The notes under the pieces: model-generated
Seen by the model: only the letters and a program-made list of their open reading frames with translations
The model's database searches: none
What the model was told of the DNA's origin: nothing
In this document: positions 19,566 to 30,767 of the stretch, piece after piece
Layout: each line of letters starts with the position of its first letter
How positions within the stretch are numbered: the stretch's first letter is position 1
Position numbers and translations under genes: made by a program
Source: Enterobacter asburiae
GTDB lineage: Bacteria > Pseudomonadota > Gammaproteobacteria > Enterobacterales > Enterobacteriaceae
DNA length: 64,000 nt
Assembly: GCA_011754535.1 (NCBI GenBank)
Contig: JAAQVN010000001.1
Span: 4,650,001 to 4,714,000, forward strand
Direction of reading: 5' to 3'

Positions 19566-21050
19566 ATGCTCAGCTCCACCTCGCTCTATGCGGCAATTGA
19601 TCTCGGTTCGAATAGTTTTCATATGCTGGTTGTGCGTGAGGTGGCGGGAAGCATACAAACGCTGACGCGCATTAAGCGCAAGGTCCGCCTCGCGGCGGGC
19701 CTGAGCAGCGATAATCACCTCTCCCCTGAAGCCATGGAACGTGGCTGGCAGTGTCTGCGCCTCTTTGCTGAGCGTTTGCAGGATATCCCGCATGCCCAAA
19801 TCACCGTCGTCGCCACAGCGACGCTCCGACTGGCGGTTAACGCCGTAGATTTTATTGCCAAAGCGCAGGAAATTCTGGGGTGTCCGGTTCAGGTTATCAG
19901 CGGCGAAGAAGAAGCACGCCTGATCTACCAGGGCGTTGCCCACACCACCGGGGGTGACGATCGCCGCCTGGTGGTGGATATCGGCGGTGCCAGTACCGAG
20001 CTGGTCACCGGCACCGGCGCGCAGGCCACGTCACTGTTCAGCCTGTCGATGGGCTGCGTGACCTGGCTTGAGCGCTACTTTACCGATCGGAACCTGGGGA
20101 AAGAGAATTTCGACGAGGCAGAAAACGCCGCGCGCGAAGTGTTACGCCCGGTGATGGACGAACTGCGCTATCACGGCTGGAAAGTCTGCGTGGGTGCCTC
20201 AGGTACCGTGCAGGCCCTGCAGGAAATCATGATGGCGCAGGGAATGGACGAGCGAATTACGCTTGCCAAACTTCAGCAGCTTAAACAGCGTGCCATTCAG
20301 TGCGGACGCCTGGAAGAGCTGGAAATTGAAGGCCTGACGCTGGAACGTGCCCTGGTTTTCCCGAGCGGGTTGGCCATTCTGATTGCCATATTCACCGAAC
20401 TGAATATCCAGTGTATGACCCTGGCCGGCGGCGCGCTGCGCGAAGGTCTGGTCTACGGGATGCTGCATCTGTCGGTGGATCAGGACATCCGCAACCGTAC
20501 TCTGCGCAACGTGCAGCGCCGTTTTCTGGTTGATATCGATCAGGCAGGCCGCGTATCGCAACTGGCATCACGCTTTGCCGACCAGGTCGCTAACGCCTGG
20601 GATCTTGATCATCTGAGCCGCGATTTATTGCTGAGCGCCTGTGCGCTGCACGAGGTGGGGCTAAGCATTGATTTTAAGCAGGCACCTGCTCACGCAGCGT
20701 ATCTGGTGCGCAACCTGGATTTGCCGGGCTACACGCCTGCACAGAAAAAGCTGCTGGCAACGCTGCTGCTAAACCAAACCAATGCCGTAGACCTCTCCTC
20801 TTTGCATCAGCAAAACGCCGTACCGCCGCGCGTGGCCGAGCATCTGTGCCGCCTGCTGCGTCTGGCGATCCTGTTTGCCAGCCGCCGCCGCGATGATTTG
20901 CTGCCTGCCATTAATCTGCTAGCCGATGATGAAAAGCTGACGCTGACGCTGCCAGAAAACTGGATTGATAATCACCCGCTTGGGGCAGAGATGATCGAGC
21001 AGGAGTGCCAGTGGCAGAGCTATGTGCACTGGGTACTCGAGGTGAAGTAA
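19566..21050 (+). CDS. gppA: GppA: guanosine-pentaphosphate phosphohydrolase / exopolyphosphatase
   Basis: 494 residues, the E. coli length. The ASKHA-fold Ppx/GppA domain shows the phosphate-binding [15 protein letters not shown] at residues 9-23 and [14 protein letters not shown] near residue 140, followed by an HD-like helical C-terminal domain ([16 protein letters not shown]). It converts pppGpp to ppGpp in the stringent response and can degrade polyphosphate. It lies only 6 bases after rhlB, so the two are co-transcribed. A REP-type hairpin follows the stop. Confidence 0.96.
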   Translation: MLSSTSLYAAIDLGSNSFHMLVVREVAGSIQTLTRIKRKVRLAAGLSSDNHLSPEAMERGWQCLRLFAERLQDIPHAQITVVATATLRLAVNAVDFIAKAQEILGCPVQVISGEEEARLIYQGVAHTTGGDDRRLVVDIGGASTELVTGTGAQATSLFSLSMGCVTWLERYFTDRNLGKENFDEAENAAREVLRPVMDELRYHGWKVCVGASGTVQALQEIMMAQGMDERITLAKLQQLKQRAIQCGRLEELEIEGLTLERALVFPSGLAILIAIFTELNIQCMTLAGGALREGLVYGMLHLSVDQDIRNRTLRNVQRRFLVDIDQAGRVSQLASRFADQVANAWDLDHLSRDLLLSACALHEVGLSIDFKQAPAHAAYLVRNLDLPGYTPAQKKLLATLLLNQTNAVDLSSLHQQNAVPPRVAEHLCRLLRLAILFASRRRDDLLPAINLLADDEKLTLTLPENWIDNHPLGAEMIEQECQWQSYVHWVLEVK

Positions 21051-21063
21051 TACGCTGAACATT

Positions 21064-21091
21064 GCCGGGTGGTGGCTTCGCCTTACCCGGC
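21064..21091. repeat. REP-type palindrome between gppA and rep
   Basis: GCCGGGTGGTGGCTTCGCCT-type element with outer arms GCCGGGT / ACCCGGC. It sits in the 47-base gap between the convergent gppA and rep genes, the usual place for REP sequences. Confidence 0.8.
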
Positions 21092-21097
21092 CTTGTA

Positions 21098-23122
21098 TTA
21101 TCCTTTCTCTTTGGCTTTTGCCAGCATGGCGCGGATGTTTGCCACGTTAGCCTGCCCCTTGTGCATCCGCTCTTCTGCGGTAATCACCTTGCGCTCCTGT
21201 TCCCAGATCAGGTCATCTTGCGGCAATTCCAGCAGGAAACGGCTCGGTTCCGGGCGGACGAGTTCACCGTACTGGCGGCGCTCTTTACAAAGCGTGAACG
21301 TCAGCTCCTTCTGCGCACGGGTGATCCCCACGTAGGCCAGGCGGCGCTCCTCGTCGACGTTATCTTCATCAATGCTGCTCTGGTGCGGCAACAGTCCCTC
21401 TTCCATGCCGACCAGATACACATACGGGAACTCAAGCCCTTTTGACGCATGTAGCGTCATAAGCTGAACCTGATCGGCCTCTTCTTCGCTCTCGCCGCGC
21501 TCCATCATATCGCGCAGGGTAAAGCGAGTGACCACCTGCGTCAGTGTCATCGGCTCGTCGATTTCAGAGCCCTCCAGCATTTCGGTCATCCAGCTGAAAA
21601 GCTGGTTAACGTTTTTCATCCGCATCTCAGCGGCTTTCGGGCTGGCGGAGGTTTCGTACAGCCAGGATTCATAGTCGATGCCGTGGATCAGATCGCGTAC
21701 GGCTGCCACAGGCTCGCGCTCTGCCAGCCGCTGTACTTCGCCAAGCCAGTGAGTGAAGCGGGTTAAATTATCATACCCGCGCCCCGTCAGCGTCTGGCTC
21801 AGGCCCATATCAAAGCTGGCGGTAAACAGGTTTTTATTGCGGGTCATCGCCCACTCGCCGAGCTTTTGCAGCGTTGCCGGTCCAATCTCTCGCTTCGGTG
21901 TATTCACGATGCGCAAAAACGCGCTGTCATCATCCGGATTAGTGAGCACGCGCAGATAGGCCAGCAGATCTTTGATCTCTGGACGCGAGAAGAACGAGGT
22001 GCCGCCCGAGATCTTGTACGGAATGCGGTTCTGCATCAGCATCTTTTCAAAGACGCGCGACTGGTGATTGCCGCGATAAAGGATAGCGTAATCTTTATAT
22101 TCGGTTTTATTGACGAAGTGGTGAGCGATGAGTTCGCCCGTCACGCGCTCCGCTTCATGATCCTCATTGTTGGCGCTGAGCACTTTCAGCTCCGTGCCGT
22201 AGCCCAGTTCGGAGAAGAGACGCTTCTCAAAAACGTGCGGGTTATTGGCAATCAGGATGTTTGCTGCCTTCAGGATACGCCCGGAGGAGCGGTAGTTCTG
22301 CTCCAGCTTAATCACCTGCAGGGCGGGGAAATCTTTGCTCAACAGCACCAGGTTTTGTGGGCGCGCGCCGCGCCAGGAGTAAATTGACTGGTCATCATCG
22401 CCTACCACGGTGAAACGCGCGCGCTGCCCCACCAGCAGCTTCACCAGCTCGTACTGGCTGGTGTTGGTGTCCTGATATTCATCCACCAGCAGGTAGCGGA
22501 TTTTATTCTGCCAGCGCTCGCGCACTTCTTCATTGCGCTGCAGCAGCAGCGTGGGCAGCAGGATAAGGTCATCAAAGTCCAGCACGTTGCACGCTTTCAT
22601 ATGTGCATCGTACAGACCGTAGCAGTGGGCGAAGATCCGATCCCGTTCACCTTTAGCGATCGCCGCGGCCTGGGCCGGGGTCATCAGATCGTTTTTCCAG
22701 TTCGAGATCGTCGAGATCAGCTGCTGCAACAGCACCTTATCATCTTCGATCAGCCCCTCAGTAAGCTCTTTAAGCAACGCCACCTGGTCGGTATCGTCAA
22801 AAAGCGAGAAATTAGACTTCATTCCCAGCGCCGCATACTCGCGTTTGATGATATCCAGCCCCAGCGTGTGGAAGGTGGAGATCATTAGCCCGCGCGCCTC
22901 TTTGCGCCCCAGCGTCTGGCCGACGCGCTCTTTCATCTCGCGCGCCGCTTTATTGGTAAAGGTGACCGCCGCAATGTGGCGCGCCTGGTAGCCGCAGCCG
23001 CGGATCAGGTGCGCAATCTTGTTGGTGATGACGCGCGTTTTACCGGATCCTGCGCCCGCCAGTACCAGACACGGTCCGGTGACAAATTCGACGGCTTGTT
23101 GTTGTCCGGGGTTTAAACGCAT
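21098..23122 (-). CDS. rep: Rep: 3'-5' ATP-dependent DNA helicase
   Basis: 674 residues from the ATG at 23122 ([13 protein letters not shown]); the E. coli protein is 673. Superfamily 1A, UvrD/Rep group: motif [15 protein letters not shown] near residue 25, motif [11 protein letters not shown], motif [18 protein letters not shown], motif [14 protein letters not shown], motif [16 protein letters not shown] and motif [17 protein letters not shown]. Rep travels with the replisome through DnaB and clears protein roadblocks such as RNA polymerase. The gene converges on gppA and is divergent from ppiC. Confidence 0.98.
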   Translation of the reverse strand: MRLNPGQQQAVEFVTGPCLVLAGAGSGKTRVITNKIAHLIRGCGYQARHIAAVTFTNKAAREMKERVGQTLGRKEARGLMISTFHTLGLDIIKREYAALGMKSNFSLFDDTDQVALLKELTEGLIEDDKVLLQQLISTISNWKNDLMTPAQAAAIAKGERDRIFAHCYGLYDAHMKACNVLDFDDLILLPTLLLQRNEEVRERWQNKIRYLLVDEYQDTNTSQYELVKLLVGQRARFTVVGDDDQSIYSWRGARPQNLVLLSKDFPALQVIKLEQNYRSSGRILKAANILIANNPHVFEKRLFSELGYGTELKVLSANNEDHEAERVTGELIAHHFVNKTEYKDYAILYRGNHQSRVFEKMLMQNRIPYKISGGTSFFSRPEIKDLLAYLRVLTNPDDDSAFLRIVNTPKREIGPATLQKLGEWAMTRNKNLFTASFDMGLSQTLTGRGYDNLTRFTHWLGEVQRLAEREPVAAVRDLIHGIDYESWLYETSASPKAAEMRMKNVNQLFSWMTEMLEGSEIDEPMTLTQVVTRFTLRDMMERGESEEEADQVQLMTLHASKGLEFPYVYLVGMEEGLLPHQSSIDEDNVDEERRLAYVGITRAQKELTFTLCKERRQYGELVRPEPSRFLLELPQDDLIWEQERKVITAEERMHKGQANVANIRAMLAKAKEKG

Positions 23123-23159
23123 AAATGATCGCTCAATGAAAGTCAGGAGGGGAGAATAA

Positions 23160-23489
<330 letters not shown>

Positions 23490-23494
23490 ACAGC

Positions 23495-23521
23495 AAGGCC
23501 TTCTCTTAGAGAAGGCCTTTA
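23495..23521 (+). terminator. Hairpin terminator after ppiC
   Basis: A perfect 11-bp stem (AAGGCCTTCTC / GAGAAGGCCTT) with a 3-base loop, 6 bases beyond the ppiC stop. The downstream T run is short (TTT), so termination may be partial. Confidence 0.7.
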
Positions 23522-23527
23522 ATGTTT

Positions 23528-23576
23528 GCACCCTCTCCCCGTGGGAGAGGGTCGGGGTGAGGGCATCAGCCCGCAC
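23528..23576 (-). repeat. Extragenic hairpin repeat, copy 1 (after ilvC)
   Basis: Contains the palindrome CCCTCTCCCCGTGGGAGAGG followed by CGGGGTGAGGG and CAGCCCGCAC. Read on the minus strand it starts 7 bases after the ilvC stop with GTGCGGG and TGCCCTCACCCCG, then the stem. Copy 2 at 49611-49660 matches with only a few differences; copy 3 after argE is a paired variant. Confidence 0.8.
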
Positions 23577-23582
23577 CTGGTG

Positions 23583-25058
23583 TTAACCTGCTACCGCGAT
23601 ACGTTTCATATCGGTCATGTAGCCACGCAGTTTGTGGCCCACTTTCTCGATCTGGTGGCTGCGAATGGCTTCGTTTACGTCACGGAGCTGCGCGTTGTCT
23701 ACCGCACCTTCCGCAATCGCTTTGCCCAGATCACCCGTCTGCAGGGTGGTCATGAACTCTTTCAGCAGCGGTACGCAGGCGTAAGAGAACAGGTAGTTAC
23801 CGTATTCTGCGGTATCAGAGATAACCACGTTCATTTCGTACAGACGCTTACGGGCGATGGTGTTCGCAATCAGCGGCAGCTCGTGCAGAGATTCATAGTA
23901 CGCAGACTCTTCGATGATGCCAGAATCCACCATGGTTTCGAACGCCAGCTCAACGCCTGCTTTCACCATCGCGATCATCAGTACGCCTTTATCGAAGTAC
24001 TCCTGCTCGCCGATTTTACCTTCATACTGCGGCGCGGTTTCGAACGCGGTTTTACCGGTCTCTTCACGCCAGGTCAGCAGTTTCTTGTCGTCGTTCGCCC
24101 AGTCCGCCATCATGCCGGAAGAGAACTCGCCGGAGATGATGTCATCCATGTGTTTCTGGAACAGCGGCGCCATGATGGTTTTCAGCTGCTCAGAGAGTGC
24201 AAACGCGCGCAGTTTGGCCGGGTTGGACAGGCGGTCCATCATCAGCGTAATCCCGCCCTGCTTCAGCGCTTCGGTGATAGTTTCCCAGCCGAACTGAATC
24301 AGTTTTTCCGCATAGGCCGGGTCGGTACCTTCTTCCACCAGCTTGTCGAAGCAGAGCAGAGAACCGGCCTGCAGCATGCCGCACAGAATGGTCTGCTCGC
24401 CCATCAGGTCAGATTTCACTTCGGCAACGAAGGAGGATTCCAGAACGCCCGCACGGTGGCCGCCGGTCGCTGCAGCCCACGCTTTGGCAATCGCCATGCC
24501 TTCGCCTTTCGGATCGTTTTCAGGGTGAACCGCGATAAGCGTCGGTACGCCGAAGCCACGCTTGTACTCTTCGCGTACTTCCGTACCCGGGCACTTCGGC
24601 GCCACCATCACTACGGTGATGTCTTTACGGATCTGCTCGCCCACTTCAACGATGTTGAAGCCGTGGGAGTAGCCCAGCGCGGCGCCGTCTTTCATCAGCG
24701 GCTGTACGGAGCGCACTACGTCTGAGTGCTGCTTGTCTGGCGTCAGGTTAACAACCAGATCCGCCTGCGGGATCAGCTCTTCGTAGGTACCCACTTTGAA
24801 GCCGTTTTCGGTCGCTTTACGCCATGAAGCGCGCTTCTCGGCAATCGCTTCTTTACGCAGGGCGTAGGAGATATCCAGACCGGAGTCACGCATGTTCAGG
24901 CCCTGGTTCAGGCCCTGTGCGCCACAGCCGACGATGACCACTTTTTTACCCTGAAGGTAGCTCGCGCCATCGGCAAATTCGTCACGCGCCATGAAGCGGC
25001 ATTTGCCCAGCTGCGCCAGCTGCTGGCGCAAGTTCAGTGTATTAAAGTAGTTAGCCAT
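23583..25058 (-). CDS. ilvC: IlvC: ketol-acid reductoisomerase, class II
   Basis: 491 residues, the E. coli length. It isomerises and reduces 2-acetolactate and 2-aceto-2-hydroxybutyrate with NADPH and Mg2+ in valine and isoleucine synthesis. The N-terminal Rossmann fold shows [19 protein letters not shown]. The long form (about 490 residues, duplicated C-terminal knotted domain) marks class II, as in other enterics, in contrast to the 330-residue class I. Divergent from ilvY, whose product activates ilvC when acetohydroxy acids are bound. Confidence 0.98.
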   Translation of the reverse strand: MANYFNTLNLRQQLAQLGKCRFMARDEFADGASYLQGKKVVIVGCGAQGLNQGLNMRDSGLDISYALRKEAIAEKRASWRKATENGFKVGTYEELIPQADLVVNLTPDKQHSDVVRSVQPLMKDGAALGYSHGFNIVEVGEQIRKDITVVMVAPKCPGTEVREEYKRGFGVPTLIAVHPENDPKGEGMAIAKAWAAATGGHRAGVLESSFVAEVKSDLMGEQTILCGMLQAGSLLCFDKLVEEGTDPAYAEKLIQFGWETITEALKQGGITLMMDRLSNPAKLRAFALSEQLKTIMAPLFQKHMDDIISGEFSSGMMADWANDDKKLLTWREETGKTAFETAPQYEGKIGEQEYFDKGVLMIAMVKAGVELAFETMVDSGIIEESAYYESLHELPLIANTIARKRLYEMNVVISDTAEYGNYLFSYACVPLLKEFMTTLQTGDLGKAIAEGAVDNAQLRDVNEAIRSHQIEKVGHKLRGYMTDMKRIAVAG

Positions 25059-25171
25059 GGGTGATACCTCGTGATGTTGTGTGTCTTATAGTTCGGTTCG
25101 CGTTTCAGCGAGAATGCACCCACATTACAACAGGAAATTTATTGCGGAAATTGATATATTCACAACGTCAT

Positions 25172-25188
25172 ATTGCAATTTTTGCAAT
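25172..25188. promoter_or_regulatory. Palindrome in the ilvC-ilvY operator region
   Basis: ATTGCAA-TTT-TTGCAAT is a perfect inverted repeat in the 152-base divergent region, close to the ilvY start. IlvY is known to bind tandem operators here, to repress itself and activate ilvC. I assign this palindrome to the operator region by position; exact operator limits cannot be read. Confidence 0.55.
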
Positions 25189-25210
25189 GTAAAAAGAGGG
25201 AGTGGAATCG

Positions 25211-26101
25211 GTGGATTTACGCGATCTAAAAATGTTCCTGCACCTGGCGGAAAGCCGCCATTTTGGCCGCAGCGCCCGGGCGATGCACGTCAGCCCCTCC
25301 ACGCTTTCGCGCCAGATCCAACGCCTTGAGGAAGACCTCGGCCAGCCGCTGTTCGTACGCGATAACCGTACTGTCACCCTAACGGAAGCGGGAGAAGAGC
25401 TGCGCATTTTTGCCCAGCAGACGCTGTTGCAGTACCAGCAGCTGCGGCACGCCATCGATCAGCAGGGGCCATCGCTCTCCGGCGAACTGCATATTTTCTG
25501 CTCCGTGACCGCCGCCTATAGCCATCTGCCACCCATTCTCGACCGCTTCCGCGCAGCCCATCCGTCGGTTGAGATTAAGCTCACCACCGGCGACGCCGCC
25601 GACGCCATGGAAAAAGTGGTGACGGGCGAAGCGGATCTCGCCATCGCCGGGAAACCCGAAACCCTGCCGGGGGCAGTGGCGTTCTCGATGCTGGAGAATC
25701 TGGCGGTGGTACTGATTGCCCCGGCGCTGCCCTGCCCGGTACGTAACCAGGTCTCAGTGGAAAAACCGGACTGGTCCACGGTGCCGTTTATCATGGCCGA
25801 TCAAGGGCCGGTGCGTCGCCGCATCGAGCTGTGGTTCCGCCGTCAGAAAATCAGCAATCCGTCGATATACGCTACCGTCAGCGGTCATGAGGCGATGGTG
25901 TCAATGGTGGCGCTCGGCTGCGGCGTAGCGCTGCTGCCGGAAGTGGTGCTGGAAAACAGCCCGGAACCAGTGCGCAATCGCGTGATGATTCTGGAACGCA
26001 GCGATGAGAAAACACCGTTCGAGCTTGGCGTGTGCGCACAAAAAAAGCGGCTGCATGAGCCGCTTATTGATGCGTTCTGGAAGATATTGCCGAACCACTA
26101 G
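25211..26101 (+). CDS. ilvY: IlvY: LysR-type activator of ilvC
   Basis: 296 residues from the GTG at 25211 (then DLRDLKMFLHLAESRHFG). A second GTG three codons earlier (25202) overlaps the ribosome site GAGGGAG and is less likely. The LysR winged helix is residues 1-60 (HFGRSARAMHVSPSTLSRQIQRLEEDLG), followed by the effector-binding domain. IlvY responds to acetolactate and acetohydroxybutyrate. The TAG stop lies in a CTAG palindrome that also serves as the stop of ilvA on the other strand, so the two genes overlap by 4 bases tail to tail. Confidence 0.96.
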   Translation: MDLRDLKMFLHLAESRHFGRSARAMHVSPSTLSRQIQRLEEDLGQPLFVRDNRTVTLTEAGEELRIFAQQTLLQYQQLRHAIDQQGPSLSGELHIFCSVTAAYSHLPPILDRFRAAHPSVEIKLTTGDAADAMEKVVTGEADLAIAGKPETLPGAVAFSMLENLAVVLIAPALPCPVRNQVSVEKPDWSTVPFIMADQGPVRRRIELWFRRQKISNPSIYATVSGHEAMVSMVALGCGVALLPEVVLENSPEPVRNRVMILERSDEKTPFELGVCAQKKRLHEPLIDAFWKILPNH

Positions 26102-27642
26102 CCCGCCAGAAAGAACCTGAACGCCGGGTTATGGGTTTCGTCGTGGCACTCATAACCCAGCTCGTTCAGCCGCGTTTCGAAATCCGGCTCGTGCTCGCCC
26201 AGTTCGAACGCCGCCAGCACGCGGCCGTAGTCGGTGCCGTGGCTGCGGTAGTGGAACAGAGAGATGTTCCAGTGCGTGCCCAGCGTGTGCAGGAACTTGA
26301 GCAGCGCGCCCGGCGATTCCGGGAATTCGAAGCTGAACAGGCGTTCCTGGAGTGGCTTCGATGGACGCCCGCCGACCATGTAGCGCACGTGCAGCTTCGC
26401 CATCTCGTCGTCAGAAAGATCGACCACGCTGTAGCCGCCGTTATGCAGCAGGCTAAGGATCTCTTTGCGCTCCTCCACGCCACGGCTCAGACGCACGCCA
26501 ACAAAAATGCAGGCGTCTTTGGCATCGGCAAAGCGGTAGTTGAACTCCGTCACCGAACGACCGCCCAGCAACTGGCAGAACTTGAGGAAGCTGCCCTTCT
26601 CTTCCGGAATCGTCACCGCCAGCAGCGCTTCCCGCTGTTCGCCCAGCTCGCAGCGCTCGGAAACGTAGCGCAAGCCGTGGAAGTTCACGTTCGCACCAGA
26701 CAGCACGTGCGCCAGCCGCTCGCCGCGAATGTTGTGCTGCGCGATGTATTTTTTCATCCCCGCCAGCGCCAGCGCGCCGGACGGTTCCGCCACAGCACGC
26801 ACGTCCTCGAACAGATCCTTCATCGCCGCGCAGATCGCGTCGCTGTCTACCGTGACGATATCATCGAGATATTCCTGGCACAGGCGGAAGGTTTCGTCGC
26901 CAATGCGCTTCACCGCCACGCCCTCGGCAAACAGCCCGACGCGCGGCAGGTCGACCGGATGGCCGGCATCCAGCGCCGCCTTCAGGCAGGCAGAGTCTTC
27001 CGCTTCAACGGCGATGACTTTGATCTGCGGCATCAGCTGTTTGATCAGCACAGCGACGCCCGCGGCTAACCCGCCGCCTCCAACCGGGACGAATACGCGG
27101 TCGAGATGGGCATCCTGCTGCAGCAGTTCAAGCGCCAGCGTGCCCTGCCCGGCAATCACCATCGGGTGGTCGAACGGCGGCACCCAGGTAAAACCCTGCT
27201 GCTGCGCCAGCTCGATCGCTTTGGCTTTCGCTTCGTCAAAATTGGCACCGTGGAGCAGTACTTCCCCGCCGAAACCGCGGACCGCGTCGACTTTGATGTC
27301 TGCGGTAGCGACCGGCATCACGATCAGCGCTTTCAGACCTAAACGGGCCGAAGAGAAAGCTACACCCTGCGCGTGGTTGCCCGCCGACGCGGTAATCACG
27401 CCGCGCGCTTTCTGCTCGTCGGTCAGCCCGGCCATCATCGCGTAGGCGCCGCGCAGCTTGAAGCTATGCACCGGCTGACGGTCTTCGCGCTTGACCAGGA
27501 TAACGTTGTCGAGGCGCGAAGAGAGTTTTTCCATTTTCTGCAGGGGCGTGACCTGCACGGCTTCATAGACCGGCGCGCGTAGCACCGCTCTCAGGTATTC
27601 CGCCCCCTCGGGGGCGGCGGATAAGGGTTGAGACTCGGCCAT
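26098..27642 (-). CDS. ilvA: IlvA: biosynthetic threonine deaminase
   Basis: 514 residues from the ATG at 27642, the E. coli length; an ATG one codon earlier (27645) overlaps the ilvD stop as TAATG. PLP-dependent, converting threonine to 2-oxobutyrate and ammonia, the committed step to isoleucine. K62 in HSFKLRGAY forms the Schiff base, and VPVGGGGLAAG binds the cofactor phosphate. Two C-terminal ACT-like regulatory domains (LLAVTIPEEKGSFLKFCQLL and SFEFPESPGALLKFL) give inhibition by isoleucine and activation by valine, so this is not the catabolic TdcB form. Last gene of the ilvLGMEDA operon. Confidence 0.98.
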   Translation of the reverse strand: MAESQPLSAAPEGAEYLRAVLRAPVYEAVQVTPLQKMEKLSSRLDNVILVKREDRQPVHSFKLRGAYAMMAGLTDEQKARGVITASAGNHAQGVAFSSARLGLKALIVMPVATADIKVDAVRGFGGEVLLHGANFDEAKAKAIELAQQQGFTWVPPFDHPMVIAGQGTLALELLQQDAHLDRVFVPVGGGGLAAGVAVLIKQLMPQIKVIAVEAEDSACLKAALDAGHPVDLPRVGLFAEGVAVKRIGDETFRLCQEYLDDIVTVDSDAICAAMKDLFEDVRAVAEPSGALALAGMKKYIAQHNIRGERLAHVLSGANVNFHGLRYVSERCELGEQREALLAVTIPEEKGSFLKFCQLLGGRSVTEFNYRFADAKDACIFVGVRLSRGVEERKEILSLLHNGGYSVVDLSDDEMAKLHVRYMVGGRPSKPLQERLFSFEFPESPGALLKFLHTLGTHWNISLFHYRSHGTDYGRVLAAFELGEHEPDFETRLNELGYECHDETHNPAFRFFLAG

Positions 27643-27644
27643 CA

Positions 27645-29495
27645 TTAGCCCCCAAGTTTAGATTTATCGCGCACCGCGCCTTTATCCGCACTGGTGGCAA
27701 GGCTCGCGTAAGCGCGCAGGGCGAAGGAGACTTCACGCTGGCGATCTTTTGGCGTCCAGGCTTTGTCGCCGCGGGCTTCCTGCGCTTCACGGCGGGCCGC
27801 AATCTCCTGGTCGCTCAGCTTGAGCTGAATGCCGCGATTCGGAATGTCGATTTCGATCAGGTCACCGTCTTCGATGATGGCGATGTTGCCGCCGCTTGCC
27901 GCTTCCGGCGAGACGTGGCCGATGGAGAGGCCGGAGGTGCCGCCGGAGAAACGCCCGTCGGTGATCAACGCACACGCCTTACCGAGTCCCATGGATTTCA
28001 GGAAGGTGGTTGGGTAGAGCATCTCCTGCATGCCCGGACCGCCTTTCGGCCCTTCGTAACGAATGACAACCACGTCGCCTTCCACCACTTTGCCGCCGAG
28101 AATCGCGTCTACCGCTTCATCCTGGCTTTCGTACACTTTCGCCGGACCGGTGAATTTCAGGATGCTGTCGTCCACGCCTGCGGTTTTCACGATGCAGCCG
28201 TTTTCCGCAAAGTTACCGTACAGCACGGCCAGACCGCCGTCTTTGCTGTAGGCATGCTCCAGCGAGCGGATGCAGCCTTCGGCACGATCATCGTCCAGGG
28301 TATCCCAACGGCAATCCTGCGAGAACGCCTGCGTGGTGCGAATACCGGCAGGGCCAGCGCGGAACATCTTTTTCACCGCGTCGTCTTTGGTCAGCATCAC
28401 GTCGTACTGGTCCAGCGACTCCGGCAGCGTCAGGCCGAGCACGTTTTTCACTTCACGGTTCAGCAGCCCGGCGCGATCCAGCTCGCCGAGGATACCGATG
28501 ACGCCACCGGCACGGTGCACGTCTTCCATATGATACTTCTGGGTACTCGGCGCGACTTTACACAGCTGCGGCACTTTACGGGACAGCTTGTCGATGTCGC
28601 TCATGGTGAAGTCGATTTCGGCTTCCTGCGCGGCGGCCAGCAGGTGCAGAACGGTGTTGGTAGAGCCACCCATCGCGATATCCAGCGTCATAGCGTTCTC
28701 GAACGCGGCTTTGCTGGCGATGCTGCGCGGCAGCGCGCTGGCGTCGTCCTGCTCGTAGTAGCGTTTGGTCAGCTCAACGATGCGCTTACCGGCATTAAGG
28801 AACAGCTGCTTACGGTCGGCGTGGGTCGCCAGCAGCGAGCCGTTGCCCGGCTGAGAGAGGCCCAGCGCTTCGGTCAGGCAGTTCATGGAGTTAGCGGTGA
28901 ACATCCCGGAACAGGAGCCGCAGGTCGGACACGCGGAGCGCTCTACCTGGTCACTCTGCTCGTCAGAGACTTTCGGGTCCGCGCCCTGGATCATCGCATC
29001 GACCAGGTCGAGCTTGATGATTTTGTCGGAGAGCTTGGTTTTCCCCGCTTCCATCGGGCCGCCGGAGACGAAAATCACCGGAATGTTCAGGCGCAGGGAG
29101 GCCATCAGCATCCCCGGGGTGATTTTGTCGCAGTTGGAGATGCAGACCATCGCATCGGCGCAGTGGGCGTTAACCATGTACTCAACCGAGTCGGCGATCA
29201 GCTCGCGCGACGGCAGTGAATACAGCATGCCCCCGTGCCCCATCGCAATACCGTCATCCACCGCAATGGTGTTGAACTCTTTCGCCACGCCGCCTGAGGC
29301 TTCGATTTGCTCGGCAACCAGTTTGCCGAGATCGCGCAGGTGCACGTGGCCCGGTACGAACTGGGTGAAGGAGTTCACCACGGCGATAATCGGCTTGCCG
29401 AAATCGGCGTCGGTCATTCCGGTGGCGCGCCACAGCGCGCGGGCTCCCGCCATATTACGGCCGTGGGTGGTGGTGGCTGAACGATACTTAGGCAT
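27645..29495 (-). CDS. ilvD: IlvD: dihydroxy-acid dehydratase
   Basis: 616 residues, the E. coli length, IlvD/Edd family. It dehydrates 2,3-dihydroxy acids to 2-oxo acids in the third common step of valine and isoleucine synthesis, using an oxygen-sensitive iron-sulfur cluster. Cysteine motifs for the cluster are [11 protein letters not shown] and [18 protein letters not shown], and the C-terminal signature [19 protein letters not shown] is present. It lies 60 bases after ilvE and abuts ilvA. Confidence 0.98.
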   Translation of the reverse strand: MPKYRSATTTHGRNMAGARALWRATGMTDADFGKPIIAVVNSFTQFVPGHVHLRDLGKLVAEQIEASGGVAKEFNTIAVDDGIAMGHGGMLYSLPSRELIADSVEYMVNAHCADAMVCISNCDKITPGMLMASLRLNIPVIFVSGGPMEAGKTKLSDKIIKLDLVDAMIQGADPKVSDEQSDQVERSACPTCGSCSGMFTANSMNCLTEALGLSQPGNGSLLATHADRKQLFLNAGKRIVELTKRYYEQDDASALPRSIASKAAFENAMTLDIAMGGSTNTVLHLLAAAQEAEIDFTMSDIDKLSRKVPQLCKVAPSTQKYHMEDVHRAGGVIGILGELDRAGLLNREVKNVLGLTLPESLDQYDVMLTKDDAVKKMFRAGPAGIRTTQAFSQDCRWDTLDDDRAEGCIRSLEHAYSKDGGLAVLYGNFAENGCIVKTAGVDDSILKFTGPAKVYESQDEAVDAILGGKVVEGDVVVIRYEGPKGGPGMQEMLYPTTFLKSMGLGKACALITDGRFSGGTSGLSIGHVSPEAASGGNIAIIEDGDLIEIDIPNRGIQLKLSDQEIAARREAQEARGDKAWTPKDRQREVSFALRAYASLATSADKGAVRDKSKLGG

Positions 29496-29555
29496 GCTTT
29501 ATTGACTCCCGTCTGACTATTTAATGGGACGGTGCGTGCCGTCCCAAATTTATGC

Positions 29556-30485
29556 TTAGTGATTAACCTGATCTAACCAGCCGTATTTATCTTCTGTTTC
29601 GCCGGTGAAGAGGCCAAAGAACGCTTGCTGAATGCGCTTGGTGACCGGGCCACAGCGGCCTTCGCCCACCTGGATACCGTCTACGCTGCGCACCGGCGTG
29701 ATTTCAGCTGCCGTACCGGACATGAACACTTCATCGGCCAGATACAGGGATTCGCGGGACAGCACCTGCTCGCGAACTTCAATACCCAGATCTTTCGCCA
29801 GCTTGATGATGGCGTCACGGGTGATGCCCGGCAGCGCGGACGAGGTGAACGGCGGCGTGAAGAGGATGCCGTCTTTCACTTCAAACAGGTTTTCGCCCGC
29901 ACCTTCAGAGATGTAGCCGTTTACGTCGAGGGCGATGCCTTCCTGATAGCCGTGGCGGCGCGCTTCGCTGCCGACCAGCAGTGAGGAGAGGTAGTTACCG
30001 CCCGCTTTAGCGGCGGTCGGGATGGTGTTTGGCGCCACGCGGTTCCAGGAAGAAACCATTGCGTCGATCCCCTGATCCAGTGCTTCTGCGCCCAGGTAGG
30101 CGCCCCACGGGAACGCGGCAATGATCACATCGGTGTTGTAACCGGCCGGCGGGTTCACGCCCATGCCGACGTCACCCACGAAGACCAGCGGACGAATATA
30201 GGCGCTGGTCAGTTTGTTCTGGCGAATCACTTCGCGGCAGGCTTCCATCAGCTCATCAACGCTTTGAGAGACCGGGAAACGATAAATTTTGGCTGAGTCA
30301 TGCAGACGCTGCATGTGTTCGCGATGGCGGAACACCACTGGCCCTTTGTGAGAATCGTAGCAGCGGATGCCTTCAAACACGGAGGTACCGTAGTGCAGCG
30401 CGTGGGACATCACGTGGACCTTCGCGTCCTCCCAGCGAACCATCTCACCGTTGAACCAAATGTAATCAGCTTTTTTTGTCGTCAT
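29556..30485 (-). CDS. ilvE: IlvE: branched-chain amino acid aminotransferase
   Basis: 309 residues, the E. coli length, fold type IV PLP enzyme. It transfers the amino group of glutamate to the 2-oxo acids of isoleucine, valine and leucine. The PLP lysine lies near residue 160 in AAKAGGNYLSSLLVG, and the cofactor-phosphate loop is near FMSGTAAEITPV. It lies 18 bases after ilvM in the operon. Confidence 0.97.
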   Translation of the reverse strand: MTTKKADYIWFNGEMVRWEDAKVHVMSHALHYGTSVFEGIRCYDSHKGPVVFRHREHMQRLHDSAKIYRFPVSQSVDELMEACREVIRQNKLTSAYIRPLVFVGDVGMGVNPPAGYNTDVIIAAFPWGAYLGAEALDQGIDAMVSSWNRVAPNTIPTAAKAGGNYLSSLLVGSEARRHGYQEGIALDVNGYISEGAGENLFEVKDGILFTPPFTSSALPGITRDAIIKLAKDLGIEVREQVLSRESLYLADEVFMSGTAAEITPVRSVDGIQVGEGRCGPVTKRIQQAFFGLFTGETEDKYGWLDQVNH

Positions 30486-30503
30486 TTTTTCGTCCTGTCA
30501 CGC

Positions 30504-30767
30504 TCAAGCGCGGATTTGTTGTGATGTGGTTGTGCTCTGGCAGATGGCAACATGGGCAACGTCTACCAGCTTTGATAACTGACTAAACAGTAAGTCGACC
30601 GGCCGCGGGCTGGCAACGGTTAATTCGATACTGATGTTTTGCGCGTCGGTGGCGGTTTCCATATTCATAGAGCAAATCTGAAAACCACGGTGACGGACCA
30701 CGCGCAAAACGCGTTCTAAAGTTTCCGGGTTGAAGCGAGCCTGCACGGCGACCTGATGTTGCATCAT
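30504..30767 (-). CDS. ilvM: IlvM: regulatory subunit of acetohydroxyacid synthase II
   Basis: 87 residues, the E. coli length. A single ACT-like domain ([20 protein letters not shown], then [21 protein letters not shown]). It is the small subunit that activates IlvG; isozyme II is insensitive to valine. Its ATG overlaps the ilvG stop by 4 bases (ATGA), as expected for coupled synthesis of subunits. Confidence 0.97.
   Translation of the reverse strand: MMQHQVAVQARFNPETLERVLRVVRHRGFQICSMNMETATDAQNISIELTVASPRPVDLLFSQLSKLVDVAHVAICQSTTTSQQIRA

Noticed and set aside
27915..29219. A 434-codon open frame antisense to ilvD, and a 462-codon frame at 9360-10748 antisense to wecE and its neighbours.
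   Set aside because: Both are shadows of strongly biased coding sequence; no ribosome site, operon context or known domain.
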